From Physcia stellaris (lineage: Eukaryota; Ascomycota; Lecanoromycetes; Caliciales; Physciaceae), in the NCBI GenBank assembly GCA_018902385.1, contig JABSSW010000014.1, positions 682,001 to 746,000 of the forward strand: a DNA stretch of 64,000 nt, in the 5' to 3' direction. Within the stretch, counting starts at the first letter, position 1; each line of letters starts with the position of its first letter. Below, piece by piece: positions 33,930-46,917 of the stretch. The position numbers were made by a program, and so were the translations under genes. The notes under the pieces are model-generated. The model saw only the letters and a program-made list of their open reading frames with translations. It made no database searches and was not told where the DNA came from.

Positions 33930-35213
33930 TTAGACAACCGATTCGTTGCTCGAAGCCTCTTCAGTCTCCTCCTCCTCAGTCGTAGCAACTTCGTGCTCCA
34001 AAGCACTTCCCGGAACCTTCTTACACGTATGACACTTGAACGCCTCCTCCCTCAGCATCTTCGGCCGCAAGACAGCCAGCAATTTCTCCTCAGCAGCGCC
34101 CAGTAAATCGAAGATCGCATCGCCATCAATGGCAAAATAGTGAATGGTCTCACTGATCTCAATCTGGACGTCCAGGGTCTTCAGATTCCGGATCTGCATC
34201 AGCGCCGGCACCCACTTCATCCATTTCTTCTTGTACTTCTCATCCACGCCCAGCAACATGCCTTCGAAATCCATGACTGTCAAGATCAGGGACTCGAGAT
34301 GCGGCAGGTTGGCGGCGATGTACTTGCAGTTTTGGATCCAGCGCTTCTGACGCTCCGAGTGGTGGCCGTCAGCAGCTAGAATGTAGAAGAAGCGGGCGGT
34401 ACGGATCGAGTCGCGCGCGAGCTGGGTGCGGTCTTGGAGGAAGGGAACGGTTGCCCACTCGCCGCAGAAATTGAAACCATTCTCGGCGTAGAAGATTGGG
34501 AGGGCTTCTGCGCGGATTTGGCTATTTACTAATCGCCAATCTTGGTCAGCATTATCATTCTCGGGTAGACGCTGGGGTACATAGGCACTCTTCGCGAGCA
34601 TGCTTTTCCTACGATACGTCTAGTGAAGGGTAGAAGATGAGGAAGCAGAAGAAGAAGCAGTGGAGAGACGTACGTCGGAGCAGGCCGTAGGATTCATGGA
34701 CGATGCTTCGGCCAGGATGACAAGCGCAGGATGGAGTCCCGTAGGTGGTCTTATTCATACCAGTCCAATCGCCGTTAGGATTGGTGGGAAGCTCGAGCTC
34801 TTCATCGTCATGGGTGAGGGACCAGTAAGAAGTGCGACGGAAGTCTCGCTTGGAGTCCACAGTGGTCCTGTGGTATTTCTCGTAATTCATGTCCGCAACG
34901 GGAATCATGCTGGAGTTGTTGACGAGAACGAGGCGGTAGATGATGTTGCGGACTTCTGGTGGTAATTGAAGAAAGGGGAAGAAGGGGCGGTTACTTGTTG
35001 AGGTTGGTCAGTGCGGACTATGAAAGTATGGTCGAAGAGAAAGCCAAAAAAAAAAAAAAGGCCGGGCCTCTAAGGGCGGCTCATGAGGGATAGCTTCGAC
35101 CATGCTTACTTGAAGAGTTGTTTGCGGTTCAGGCGACGACCAGTACGGGTGACCAAGTAATCCATATCTTTCGGCGGCACGGGAATGCTCTTTGATTTGG
35201 CTTTGGAGGACAT
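33930..35213 (-). CDS. Second 2EXR/F-box-like fungal protein
   Basis: Three exons, 35213-35110, 34993-34670 and 34608-33930; 368 residues. Exon 1 is short and basic. The first intron (116 bp) joins to FFPFLQLPPEVRNIIYRLVL, the signature opening of the family (L-P-x-E-[IV]-R-x-x-I-Y). Exon 2 ends GLLRRT, and exon 3 continues with VNSQIRAEALPIFYAENGF, the second conserved element. The second intron (61 bp) is less certain: only the weak donor GTCTCT at 34669 keeps the frame, although GTACGT lies four bases upstream. Two CxxC-like Cys (KCHTCKK) near the C-terminus could bind a metal. Acidic tail. Function unknown; not closely similar to the copy at 26.6-27.5 kb. Confidence 0.72.
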
Positions 35214-36455
35214 GCTGTTGATGCTGGTGCTTTCTGGAGTTGAAGAAGACGGTGTGGAATATTCAGAGAAACAAAATGCCAATACACGGAAGAAATAAAG
35301 AAGTCTAGTGGCATGTGGGGATACCCACAAATTTATCTTCCTCTGAAGGTGATGGCTTTGATGTGTGTCAAAATTATTAATAGAGAAGGTGATGAAGGTA
35401 AACGAGTGAGACAGTCAATTCAAGTAGTACAAAGACGGATGCTGGACCTGCTAATACAACTGTACTATCTATGGAAAGACGATGGAACGGCGACAAGCTG
35501 ACTGGTAGGATAGATACAACAGGATGGAAGATGTTCCGTGGAAGGTAGATGAGTTGAGGATGGAATGGTAGGAACTGAAGTGAGAGTTGAAGGTGGGAAA
35601 GTGAAAATGATGGAAGGTGCACTAGTCACGCTACTGCCACTACATCACCTCAAACCATATTAAACGGCAAAAAGAAGATGACTGAAATCTGTTACCTTTT
35701 CGGCAAGAGAGTTAAAGATTACTCAAATTCATCAAGTTTGTCTGGAGGGTCACTCGCCCGTCGCAATGTCGAGCTCCCAAAAGAGGTCGGTAACGATGGG
35801 AGTTTCATGACGCATATTCTAGCAATACATGGCTGTACGTAATAAGAAGGAAACGCTGAGACTGATTTGTTCTCAGGTCGGGCTATAAAGGTGTTGAGCA
35901 GGAGTGAGTGTTGGGAGATCCCAAAAGACGGCATTGAAGCCCAAACTGGTGAAGGGAAGATCACTACGGAAGCACCTCGTCAGATAGCTTGGAGCACAAG
36001 AGACAAGTATTAGGTACTGAAATGTAGCATAGCCAATCAAGTTTGCCAGGATCTCCTTCTAAAATGTAACATCGCCGAAAGATACAATATAACATAAATC
36101 GCTAGATTTGGCTCAGACGTAACGACGACTGGAACCCCAGCTGTTGCCCCCGAATGAGCGGAAGTGAGAGTCGAAGTACAGAGATCATGATACATGTGAT
36201 AGCGACTTGCTGATCACAGGCTGTAAAGAAGAATGGGGTGGAGCTTCTCTTTTTCTCCCAAAAAAAGAGAGAGGAACCCCCAAGCTAGATATACGGCTAC
36301 TAAGGTAGATATCTGATAAGTCTTTCAGTGGGATCGGCGCGTTGTTAATTTTGTCGACATAAATCGAAATAAAATTTCAACATTATCGTGCCGTGCCAAT
36401 TAATGTTTTAATACAGAATGAACACATCCAAGAGAAGGATATTTACCGTTCCACG
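35214..36455. other. Intergenic, no gene seen
   Basis: About 1.2 kb between two minus-strand genes. Only short frames (35377-35622, 35719-35964). The distal part (36240-36420) is AT-richer and may hold SPF1 3' processing signals. Confidence 0.5.
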
Positions 36456-39400
36456 CTATGCAACGCCATTCCCAGCTATCTTCTTCTGCTCTTCCAGTTC
36501 CGCCCACTTCTCTTTCGCTATTCGCGTTTCTTCCGCCTTGATCTGATCAGGTCGTCTTTCCGCAATGTCTTTGGGCTTGAAGTCACTGAATGCTGCCTTC
36601 AACACCTTCTCAACAATGTAGCAGCCCACATAGTCAATCACCATAACGGCTGTCATGGTGATCTTGAAATCCGTGGAGAAGGGGACGAGCTTGAGCTTCT
36701 CGTTGATCTCAGGGATGAATTCAGTCGAACAGGAAAAGGCAATAGCTGAGACGCCCACGAGACCCCAGTACATGCCTCGGTTTTCTTTGATTCCTTCTCG
36801 GAACGGGCGGCCTTGATAATTTATTGCGAATGTCGAGATTTGTTGGATCAACTGGAGCAAGTATACGGCGCTGTTTAAGAGGGAAGGCTCGAAGTCGCCC
36901 TCGAGATCAACATCAGGTTTCCGGGGTTCGGTCCTTTGGACGTAATTGGATAGGTAAATAAGCGTGATAATGTGGATGGCAAATTGGCCTAATACAGAGC
37001 CAATGATGTAAAAATTGAAGATGTTGGGCTGCGGTCGTTCCTTGGATAACCCTTCGACAGACTGGAAAGAGGTTAGCCATTGTCAAGTAGCGAAAGTTTG
37101 TTCACATACCTTGGCTCTAGAGATGGACAGAAAGCAGACGCTCATGAGCATTCCGCTGATTGTCACTTGTCCATCCCCAAATTTGATCCCTTCCAGATAG
37201 AGTACGCTAAGGCTGTATGCGCTGATTAGACAATTCAATGCCAGAATTTTGTACATCTGGATCGTGGCCACCAGGGTACATCTCCCCTGTCGGATGATAT
37301 TGGGTATTGCGATAACGTTTGCTAGCTTGCTGGTGAAGGGTGCAGCAACTGAGGCATCACCCAACTTGATCTTGGGTGGCTCATTCTCATCGAGCTCCTG
37401 TTCCATCATAGTAGTCGTGAATTTATCGGCAAGCCCCATTGCTGCTTTCTGGGCATCTCGTTGCTTTCGCTCCTGCGGTGTAAGGTTGCCATTAGCATCT
37501 TGGAGTGCCTGAGCTCCAGGTGAGGTGATGGTCGTCGTCTCATCACCCTTATCAGCTGCCGGTGCGTTGGCTGCAACAGCACCAGCTGCTCCCTTCTTTT
37601 GGGCTTGTTGTAACATCGCCTTCTCATGATGGGGATTAGTCGGACCAGGTGGATACAAATGTGCGATTGGGGCTGGCACAGGAGGAGCGGGCTGATTGAA
37701 TCGCTTCATCAACCCAACCTGCTTCTCATATATCTCTTTCATCTTCGTCGATCTGAAATGCTCCGCTATTTTATTAAGATCGTCTTGTGAACCGTTGAGT
37801 AAAGCAACACCGATATGTGCTTGTTTCAGCGCGCCAACATCGTTTGTACCATCTCCACACATTAGCGTGGTGTAGCCAGCGTCTTTCAAGCCAAGTAGGA
37901 TCTCTTCCTTTTGCTTTGGAGAAACTCGAGCATAGACCCAAGTATGTCGCAATAGCTGTGTAAGTGCAGGTTGATTCTTGTATTTCGCCAATGCATAGCC
38001 TGTGATGCAGAGATCTTTCTCCTGTATGATACCCGCATCCAGGGGTTGGCTAGGGTCGACTGGAATGCTGACTTTCTCATCAACACTTCGCCACACAAGG
38101 TTTTCGCCACTATTGTCATGCTCAGGAGCATCAAGGATCAAGACATCTCGATCAACTATCTCAACTTGTCGCGCAACATGAACCGCCGTCAATGGGTTGT
38201 CACCTGTAATCATGACAACACGGTGGCTGCTTTCATTGAGCATACGGACCGCCTTCATAGCATCGTCCTTCAAGGGACATTGCAGAACAAGGAACCCAGC
38301 GAATGTGAGATTTGCTTCAACCTCCTCACGTACCAGATCGTTGATTCGCTTCTGGCCAAGCTCAGCGTCCGTAGACAAATATCGGTATCCCAAGGCTAAA
38401 ACACGACCTCCATTCCTGGTGAAGTGCTTGAACGTCTCTTCATAATTCGGTGGTACCTTGCTCAGCATGGTTTGGATTGTTTCGGGTGCACCTTTGACCC
38501 CTACAAACGTGCTCCTGACTTTCTTGGAGTTGGAGCGATCATTCGTCACAACAGATGCCACTGAGCTTTGGCGTTTCAAAGAAGACGAAAATTGGAATCT
38601 CCGCTTGATCTGTACAATGTCCTGACCCATGGAGCCTCCTTTCGCCATGGGTTTGCTTGTCAAAATGTCGTTGCGGCCTAGTGTCCACCCCAGCGAGGTG
38701 AGGGTTGCCTTTTCCATTGGATCACCGACAATATCGCCTTCGTCTAGCTTAACCAGCGCATGAGCAGTTGCAAGAACTAAAGTCGTCTGTTGCCCAGCGT
38801 CAAGAACGGGTGTTAACTCAGTGTGAGCGACGTCCTTCTTTGTCGACTTTTCAAGTGAAAGTCCAGCTATGCCATCAACCACGAGATCCTCTCCAGTGAG
38901 AGTACCAGTTTTGTCAAAGCATGCGATATCAACCCGGCCAGCAAATGGTATCCGGAAAGGTTCTGTGCAAAAAATTGCATACCTACTCAAGGCCGCTAGA
39001 GAGGTATTGACTGCAAGGCTTAGCTCCATAGGGAGTTCTGGAGGTACAACGCTTGTGATGATCAAAACACAGTCAAGTAGAAGCTTAGACCGTTTTCGAT
39101 CCTGACTCACGCCTTCCTGCCAGACATACCATGACGCGGCGATTGCAAAGATAAGGAGGAATAATATAAAGAACAAGGCCTCGACATTACCAGCTGAAAC
39201 ACGTTCGGTAGAGTAAATCATGGTCCGAACCAAGCTTCCTTGGCTGGTCTCGAACCCTGTCTTGACTACAATGGCCATTACACCATTATCAGGCGGAGGA
39301 CTAACTCCAGAAGCCAGGTTCTGCACCGTTTCTGCTGTATCCTCGCTGGTGTTGCCATGGGTGACCTGCAATACTTTGGTGCCTCCATAGAGGAATGCAT

Positions 39401-40530
39401 TCTTATCTAGGCCCTCGGGGTCGATGTTTTCATTTCCTGGCCGAAGTTGTATTGAATCTTTCAGCAACGGTGTGCTCTCCCCTGAAAGCATGGCTTCGTT
39501 AACAATTGCGGTGCCTTCAACGAGCAACATGTCACAAGCGACTCCGCTATCCTCTTTGGTTCGGTCGACTGAAACCAAATCACCCGGAAGTAAGTTGTCG
39601 CTTGTTGTCTGGCCCCATTGCCCTCCTCGATAAACCCAAATTTCGTACGGCTTGATGCTCATGCCACGGAATTCGTTCAATGTCCGCTGCCTTTGCCAAA
39701 CTACTGTGCTTTCAAAGCCTACTAACATGACGAGGGTGAATAATGAGTAATACCAGTAATCGTCCAGAAGCCAAAGACCAACGCAGAACATTTGGAAGAC
39801 GAAGAATGGCGCCACGGCGTGCTCCTTCCATAATTCGGTGAATGTCGGTACTGGTATGTCGAAGGTGTTTTTGCCATAATGCTGTTCGATCCGGTTGACT
39901 TCTGACTCAGAAGCCAGCCCCTTTGATCCCTGAAAATTGCCGAGTTTTGGCCTAGGCTCCTGGTCAATGTTGTAAGACAGGGGCGCAAAGGTATCCTGGC
40001 TTTCATTGTAGAGAAAGCGGCGCTTCTGGAAGAGAAAAGATATGTTCCGCTTGCCACCGACCTGCACCTGTCAGCCACCACAGCAATGTAGGATTCCGAA
40101 CAAACCCACATTATCCCTGACTATCGGACGAATTTCTGCGGAGCCTGCGTTTGTGATGGGAATAACCTTGATCAATCTCGCTTCTCGCACAGTCGCAGCC
40201 TTGGAAGTTGTAAAGAGCGCATCCAAATTCACGTTCCATTTCGTGGTAAGCCAGGTAAGGGACTGCGCGGTTATTATTGAACCAGCCCAGACAAAAGTCC
40301 ACTCAGACCCAGCGATGTATTTGTTGTATCTTTCTTCCGATAGATAAATGGCAAAGAACGCAGGCCATACGAACAGGAAAGGCCATATGTAGGTGTGGAG
40401 AAAGAACGGTAGAGGGTTGTGAAGAGTTGCAGACTGGATCTGGATGTTCTTGACAAGAGGTGGCCTGCATATTGTCGAAATATCAGCATCATCCCATATA
40501 TCGCAATCATTCTCACATGATAGCTCACAT
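36456..40530 (-). CDS. SPF1: P5A-type transport ATPase Spf1 (endoplasmic reticulum)
   Basis: ER-membrane P5A ATPase; the yeast protein extracts mis-inserted or mistargeted helices from the ER membrane. Coding parts: 40530-40529 (only AT of the start codon), 40464-40110, 40061-37110 and 37061-36456; introns of 64, 48 and 48 bp; 1304 residues. Motifs in order: N-terminal P5A membrane pair (PFFLHTYIWPFLFVWPAFF), actuator LSGEST, M4 PPELPMELSLAVN (the P5A signature), phosphorylation loop CFDKTGTLTGEDL, hinge MCGDGTNDVGALK, then C-terminal spans ending in a Lys-rich tail. The start codon is split AT|G by the first intron; upstream of the acceptor no other in-frame ATG gives a P5A-like N-terminus. 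Divergent from GlnRS, 274 bp apart. Confidence 0.95.
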
Positions 40531-40804
40531 GTTGACTACTCGGGACGCTATTTTGACGTCCCTGACAGAAAATAGAGATGACAACGCTGTAGAAGGGCAA
40601 GGGCGCACGTTCGAATGCGCAAGCTTCCAGCATCAACGAAATTCCAAAGGCGAATCCCCCTGTCAGCTCATCGGGCTTGGCGTTTTGCCGCTCCGAAGCT
40701 CCGATCTTGCAGATCTCTGGACCTTTGCATGTGACAACGTCACTGCATTTTAGTGACTCGTCTCTCACAGCCCAAGTTGCTACGTTCGGTCTCAATTGAT
40801 CATT
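40531..40804. promoter_or_regulatory. Bidirectional promoter of SPF1 and glutaminyl-tRNA synthetase
   Basis: 274 bp between two head-to-head start codons. TGACTCG at 40754-40760 differs by one base from the TGACTCA site bound by Gcn4/CpcA, which often controls aminoacyl-tRNA synthetase genes in fungi. A single one-off match has little weight alone. Confidence 0.45.
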
Positions 40805-42775
40805 ATGGAACCAGAGATGGGTCTGCCCGAGCGACCAAAAGAGAATGCGAAGCCTCTTAAACCAAAGAAAGAACCCAAAGCCCCCAAGCCTGCAAAGGAA
40901 CCAAAACCCGCTCCGCAGAAGAAGGAGAAAACACCCAATGCGCCTGCAGTTCCCGTTGATCCCAATTCCATGTTCAAGGAAGGCTTTTTGAAGTCGGTCT
41001 ATAACGAAAAGCCGGTCAAAGAAGTCGTCACCCGGTTTCCTCCGGAGCCCAATGGCTTTCTACATATTGGTCATAGCAAGGCCATTGCGATCAACTTTGG
41101 GTTCGCCAGATTTTATGGCGGCGAATGTTATCTTCGGTTCGATGATACAAACCCCGAAGCAGAAGAAGAAAAATACTTCACGGCGATTCAGAATATGGTA
41201 GAGTGGTTAGGCTTCAAACCGTTCAAGGTTACTTATTCCAGCGATAACTTTGACAAATTATATGAGCTTGCAGAGGATCTCATCAAGCGTGACGGGGCTT
41301 ATGTATGTCACTGTTCTGGTAGGCCATACCTTTCCAGAGATTTGCAATAGGCTGACCAGATGACTCAGACGCCGAGATAAAGGATCAAAAGGGCGGAGAA
41401 GATTACCACCCTCGATACGCTTGCCCCCACAGAGATCGGCCAACGAATGAGTCCCTAGAAGAATTTAGAGCAATGCGAGCGGGCAAGTACAAACCAAGAG
41501 AAGCTTTCCTGCGGATGAAGCAAGACCTGAAAGATGGGAACCCTCAAATGTGGGATTTGGCAGCATATCGAATTTTAGAGAAACCACACCATCGGACTGG
41601 CGACAAATGGAGAATCTATCCGACCTACGACTTCACACACTGTCTTTGCGATAGCTTTGAGAACATCTCACATTCATTATGTACCACTGAGTTCCAGCTG
41701 TCCAGGGTTTCTTATGAATGGCTATGTGATGCTGTCAAAATATACAAGCCTATGCAAAGAGAGTATGCTTCGAAGCTGATTTATTGTGGGGAAGAGCTAA
41801 TTGAAATTATTTAGATACGGGCGGCTCAACATTTCAGGCACTGTCCTGTCAAAGCGAAAGATCGCGAGGCTCGTGAACGAAAAAGTTGTCAGAGATTGGG
41901 ACGACCCTCGATTATTTACACTCATTGCGCTACGCCGGCGAGGAGTTCCACCAGGTGCTATCCTCTCGTTTGTAAACGAATTGGGCGTCTCGACTGCTCT
42001 GACCAATATTCAGATTGTACGATTCGAGCAATCGGTCAGGCGGTATCTGGAGCAAACCGTACCACGCTTGATGCTGGTTCTTGATCCAATCAAAGTCATT
42101 ATCGATGATCTTCCAGAGGATCATTATGAAGAAGTCGAGCTTCCTTTCGGCAAGGATCCCAAGATTGGCAGTCATCTTGTACCTTTTACAAGAACAGTCT
42201 ATATCGACCGAAGCGACTTCCGTGAAGTTGACAGCAAAGACTACTTTCGACTAGCGCCTGGAAAGAGCGTGGGCTTATTGAAGGTCCCTTACCCAATTAA
42301 GGCCACCACGTTTGATAAAGATGACGCAGACCGGGTCACAATTGTTCATGCCACCTACGAAAAGCCGGCAGAAGGAGCCGCAATGAAGAAGCCAAAGACA
42401 TATATCCATTGGGTAGCGGATGCGCCAAAGCGCAACTCGCCCATCAAGGTCGAAGTGCGATCATTCAACCCCCTCTTCAAGTCGGAGAACCCAGACGCTG
42501 CCGAGGGAGGATTTATGAACGATATAAATCCAAATAGCGAAGAATTATATTCCAACGCGATGATCGAGACCGGGTTGAACGAGATACGGAGTCGGGCCCC
42601 TTGGCCGGAAGAAGAAGGCGAGAAGAATGTCGCAAACAAGGATGCAGGATTCGAGACGGTGCGCTTCCAAGCCATGCGGGTCGCTTACTTCACAATGGAC
42701 AAGGAAAGTACCGATGAGAGGCCTGTACTCAATAGGATTGTTGGCTTGAAAGAAGATTCTGGAAAAGCTTCCTGA
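40805..42775 (+). CDS. GLN4: Cytosolic glutaminyl-tRNA synthetase
   Basis: Charges tRNA-Gln. Three exons, 40805-41318, 41369-41762 and 41815-42775; introns of 50 and 52 bp; 622 residues. A Lys/Pro-rich N-terminal extension ([16 protein letters not shown]) precedes the class Ic core. The HIGH motif reads [13 protein letters not shown], the KMSKS-equivalent reads VLSKRKI, and [12 protein letters not shown] and TYDFTHCL are typical of the GlnRS/GluRS group. [17 protein letters not shown] and the C-terminal beta-barrels (from about [15 protein letters not shown]) mark GlnRS. The second intron must be removed to read [16 protein letters not shown]. The N-terminal YqeY-like domain of yeast Gln4 is absent, so the protein is shorter than yeast's. 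The upstream TTG-initiated frame is ignored. Confidence 0.95.
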
Positions 42776-43121
42776 TGAGGACCATGATGCTATGTCATGC
42801 ACTTTACGAATTAATCGCGAGCATAGCAATGGAGTTGCAAGGGGTATATTTGAGAAATGGAAGCATTGTCATAAAGCTGGGAGGCTTTGTGCCAGAGAAA
42901 TGATGGCTCCTACCTCATGAGTTCCGAGACGAGAAATGTACAGAATACTTTTAGAGAAAACCTGCTTTTCGGTGTCAAGTGTTAGGAATGGAGTGTTATC
43001 ATTACAAGACGTATAGATGGAGCTTACAGCGGTATGTGTAATTGAGATCCGAGTGATGGACTGATGGCCGCATTCGATTAACATGTGACTATCCCTAATA
43101 TCTTCCTCATCAGGCTCTCAT
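42776..43121. other. Intergenic, no gene seen
   Basis: 346 bp holding the GlnRS 3' side and the macrodomain gene promoter. No specific element recognised. Confidence 0.5.
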
Positions 43122-44450
43122 ATGCACATACTCTTTCAGAAGCTCACAAAATCCATAATCCAGAAAGCATCGACACATCGATCGTCCTCCACCAAAGCCC
43201 TTCGATTTGCAAGAGGAGCTAGAAGAATGTCTTCAGACGTCATCACCCTGTCCGAAATTCCCACCATCTCGGAGCTCTATAAATCCTCCGAGCTGCAACC
43301 AGCACCACCAGACAGCTCAACCCCAGAGCCATCGGGATCTCTCAACTCCAAAGTCGCTCTGATACGCACCTCGATCACAGATCTCAAAGTCACATCCATA
43401 GTAAATGCCGCCAATAGATCCCTCCTTGGTGGAGGCGGAGTCGTAAGTTCCTCCAAATCCCTCCCCCAGGCACGTCAATGTACTACTTTCCACCTCTCCT
43501 CTACTGTCTATCCGCCTTGCACAGCACTACATTCTCTGATACTCATACCTTACAGGACGGTGCAATCCACCGCGCCGCCGGCCCCTCCCTCCTTTCAGAA
43601 TGCCGCACCCTCAACGGCTGCTCCACCGGCTCCGCCAAAATAACCACCGCCCACGCCCTCCCCAGCTCCTACATAATCCACGCCGTCGGCCCGGTCTACT
43701 CCTCCACACTACGTCAATCGCCCACCCTCCCCGCAGAACTGCTAGCCGGATGCTACAAGACCAGTCTAGAGCTCGCCGCGGAGAAGGGCGGTAGTATCGC
43801 GTTCAGCTGTCTCAGCACGGGGGTATATGGGTATCCGAGCCAGGAGGCGGCAGAGGTCGCGCTGGGGGTTGTGAGAGGGTGGTTACTCGATTCAGCGGAG
43901 AAGGGGAAGGGGGGCGGAAGGGAGGGCGAGGGGAAGGGCTTGGAGCGGGTTATCTTCTGCTGCTTCGAGGCCAAAGACGAACGGGCGTATAAGGTGCTTA
44001 TCCCGTATGTACCACCCCTCCACTCCATCAGACTCTATGAAAATCGTGCCATACCGCATGCACGCTAACATGCACCACAGGAAATTCTTCCCACCTACCC
44101 CCTCGGACCTCCCCTCCGCTACATCAGCACCCACCGCCACAGCAACCGAACCAGATTCCGAGCCCGGCGAACCCCCCGCCCCACTCGACACCCAAGCCTC
44201 CTCCCTCATAGCCGCAGCCGAGAAGAGCGCGAACAACGAATCCCCCAACGCCAAGAAGCTAAAGGTCACGAACCCCGATCCGGACGTTGGCGACGACTGG
44301 GAGACGATTGAGAAGCCGGAGGACTTTTTGGCGGATGAGGATCCTAAGCCGGCTGTCGATGCTGAAGGAGCGAAGGAGGTGGCAGATGGTAAAGGAGAGA
44401 GGGAGGGTGAGGGGAGCTTGGGCAAGAATGCGCTGTTGAAGGATTGGTAG
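43122..44450 (+). CDS. Macrodomain protein, MacroD-type ADP-ribose hydrolase
   Basis: Predicted to remove mono-ADP-ribose from proteins or to hydrolyse O-acetyl-ADP-ribose. Three exons, 43122-43442, 43556-44004 and 44081-44450; introns of 113 and 76 bp; 379 residues. The core has the MacroD signature: [24 protein letters not shown] split by the first intron, IIHAVGPVY, and SCLSTGVYGYP as the phosphate-binding loop. Residues 1-35 are basic and amphipathic (LFQKLTKSIIQKAS), like a mitochondrial presequence, as in human MACROD1; a second ATG at 43227 would give a form without it. The C-terminal third (from about 260) is disordered and acidic, ending EKPEDFLADEDPKP, and has no known domain. Confidence 0.9.
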
Positions 44451-45505
44451 TCCCTGTCATGGGCGGGGAAAGCGAAGGAGCCAAGGACTTATGAGAGAGG
44501 GTATCGGCATGTGGCTATGATTGAATGAGATCACGGTCTTTTATCATGAATAGCGGTTATGCAGCAAATTAAGCAGTTCGGAGTAAGGATGCAAGATACC
44601 ACTGCTTTGAAATATTACTACATTTTCCATCATGGCTTAACACTTATCTTGTGAAGGGAAATGCCTAGCTAGCACGATTCCCTCCTTCCTCGAGGATGAT
44701 ATCAGATGACCTCTATTGAGTAGAATTAATTGGGGGGATAATAGGGTATGTATTTCAGAAAAACCCCACATCAACCCCAGCAGCCTCTTGTCCGAAAACC
44801 TCAAGTTTAATCAGGAAAGCAATGTATATATAACCTCGGTACATGAGCTCCAGAATCTCATCGTTCCGCTGTCCAAGGTACACAAATCCCCCAATCTGCT
44901 AATGTAGATTACAACCAGACACTCCTGCGAAGGAGACTTGGGGGAATAGGTCAAGGGGAAATGTTTGGGGTCGTTTGGGGGGAGCGAATACGTAGGGATG
45001 AGGGACGAGAGTCTTGACTGATATAGAGGACAGGATAGGGCGTGTTGGAGGGGAAGGGTGGGACCGGGGGGAAGGATTGTGCAGATAGGAGCTTGGTGGG
45101 GAGAAGAGATTTAACGTACCGGTGTATAGTCAAGATTTGGATGATTTGGGGATCAGTGGTGTGCTAAGAGATGGAATTAGGGGATTGAAGGAGTTGTGGA
45201 AATAGTCCAGTTGAAAGATAGATGACATTTGCTGAGACGAACGCAGGGCTTTCAGTCAAATACCACGACACTTCTCCTTACTGTGCGATAATCCTGCTCC
45301 TTTTCTCTTGCCGCATAGAAAGCTGGAATGAGGGATGTGGGGGATAGGATGCAGGTTGGTTCAGAGGCGAATGAAAGGCCATTCGCCGAGGAAAATTATT
45401 GAATGCTTACGTAAATGGGAGAAGGTGCTGGAGACAGGATATTGAACTCTGAGAGCAGAAGCCAAGGAGATGCATTTATAGAACTGTTGGTATACCCTTG
45501 CACAT
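44451..45505. other. Intergenic, no gene seen
   Basis: About 1 kb between convergent genes, mostly G-rich on the plus strand from 44930. Short frames at 44716-44907 and 44951-45133 carry no recognisable domain. Confidence 0.5.
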
Positions 45506-46917
45506 TTACGTCTTCAGGACCTTCCCATCCTTATCGACGCCCTCAAACGGCTCCCAACCAACCGGTTGATCCACACTCAGCACCACCATCTTCTCTTCGT
45601 CCACCCGCCCCCATTTGACGTCCCACTTCGCTTTCTCCGGGTTCCACTTTATCGAGGGACACTGTGCGAATACGCCCGTCCACATCCGGCGCATGTATCT
45701 CGGCGTCAAGGTATGGGCTTCCCGGGCTTGATACTCCACTTTCCTCGCCCGGACTGCTTCCTCCACTTCTTGCCCCGCGGCCTCCCCGCTTTTTCGAAAG
45801 AGCCAGTGCCTCTCGCTCTACGCTGGGGCGGCCCCAGCCAGCTCTCTTTGCCCAAGGCGAGCTCTCCGAGGCGAATCCATTCCGCTTCGGGGAGAGGGGG
45901 CATCAGCCGATCGAGCGTCTCGGCGTACCATTTCTTCGTCAGGTTCTTGATACGTACCACCGGCATCGGCCGACCCCATGTATTCGTCTCCGGAATTTTG
46001 GGCGCGCTAGACTTGGGCAACGGTTTCTTATAGGCACCCTGCTTCTGCCGCATCTGCGATTTAATCAACGCGACGAACTTGTCGGAAAATAAGGGCATAT
46101 TCGGCTTGGACGCCTGTTCCTTGGACGGCGAGTCCAGCGCTTCGGAAAGCGTTCGGAGTTCCTGATCGTTGATGGGGTTGCGGTTGGGCGGCATGAGGGC
46201 TTTGAGGAGGTCGTGTTTCCGTCTGCCCCGACGGCCGTAGGTGAGGTCGAGGACTTTCGTGAGCGCGTTGTCCATGCCAGCATTGGCCTTTTGGAGAAAG
46301 CGGAGTTCTTGCCGCGCTTCGGCTAGCATTTGGACGTTGCGTTTGTATGATTTCTTCAGGCTTTCCACGTCTTTGGCAGAATGAGAGTCGTTGCCGCGAA
46401 AAACGGAGCCTGGCTCAGGTTTTCGAGGGCAGTAATCGCGGAAGCGCGATCTGTAGTGGGCTTGAAAGAATTTGCGAGAGGCTGGATCGGGGAGGTAGCT
46501 TGCTTCGCGGAGGAGGGATCGGAAGAGATGGAGGGTAGTAGTGCTATCAATTGAACGTCCATGCTGGCTACTCCTCGAAGTCTGTTCTCTGATCTCTTGT
46601 TTGGCCTCACGGATCTTTTTTCTGGATATTGAATCATCAGTCACTTTCTTCCTCCAATGAGTAGACGTTGACCCCTCTCCCTTGAGAGTCGTGTCTTCTC
46701 TTGGCTCTTGCGCATCAGGTACGCTAGTCGTGTCTTGATTGAGTCGCCTTATTTGCTTTATATTGGGATCCCAAATTGCATTGAAGATTTGGCCATCAGA
46801 TCCCCGCGGTTTACCGGGCCCTCTTAGCAGTCCATCCTTGCTCCTAGCCTGTTCTCCCTTTTTCCCTCTGCCCATCCACGAGGTGCCAGCTTTGACAGCT
46901 CTCGCAGCCCTTTTCAT
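45506..46917 (-). CDS. LYR-motif mitochondrial-type protein
   Basis: About 470 residues from ATG 46917. A basic N-terminus (KRAARAVKAGTSW) suits mitochondrial import. Residues 128-162 read LFRSLLREASYLPDPASRKF, a typical LYR-type opening (L-[YF]-R-x-L-L-R-x-A), the fold of small adaptors for Fe-S delivery and respiratory-complex assembly. The rest is a long basic extension unlike the short human LYRM proteins but common in fungal family members. The frame breaks at the CCCC of 45773-45776 (GGGG on the coding strand): up to there the reading is protein-like (GSFEKAGRPRG), and after it the neighbouring frame continues with VEEAVRARKVEYQAREAHTL to a stop at 45506. One extra G restores the frame. 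The exact role is not known. Confidence 0.78.
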
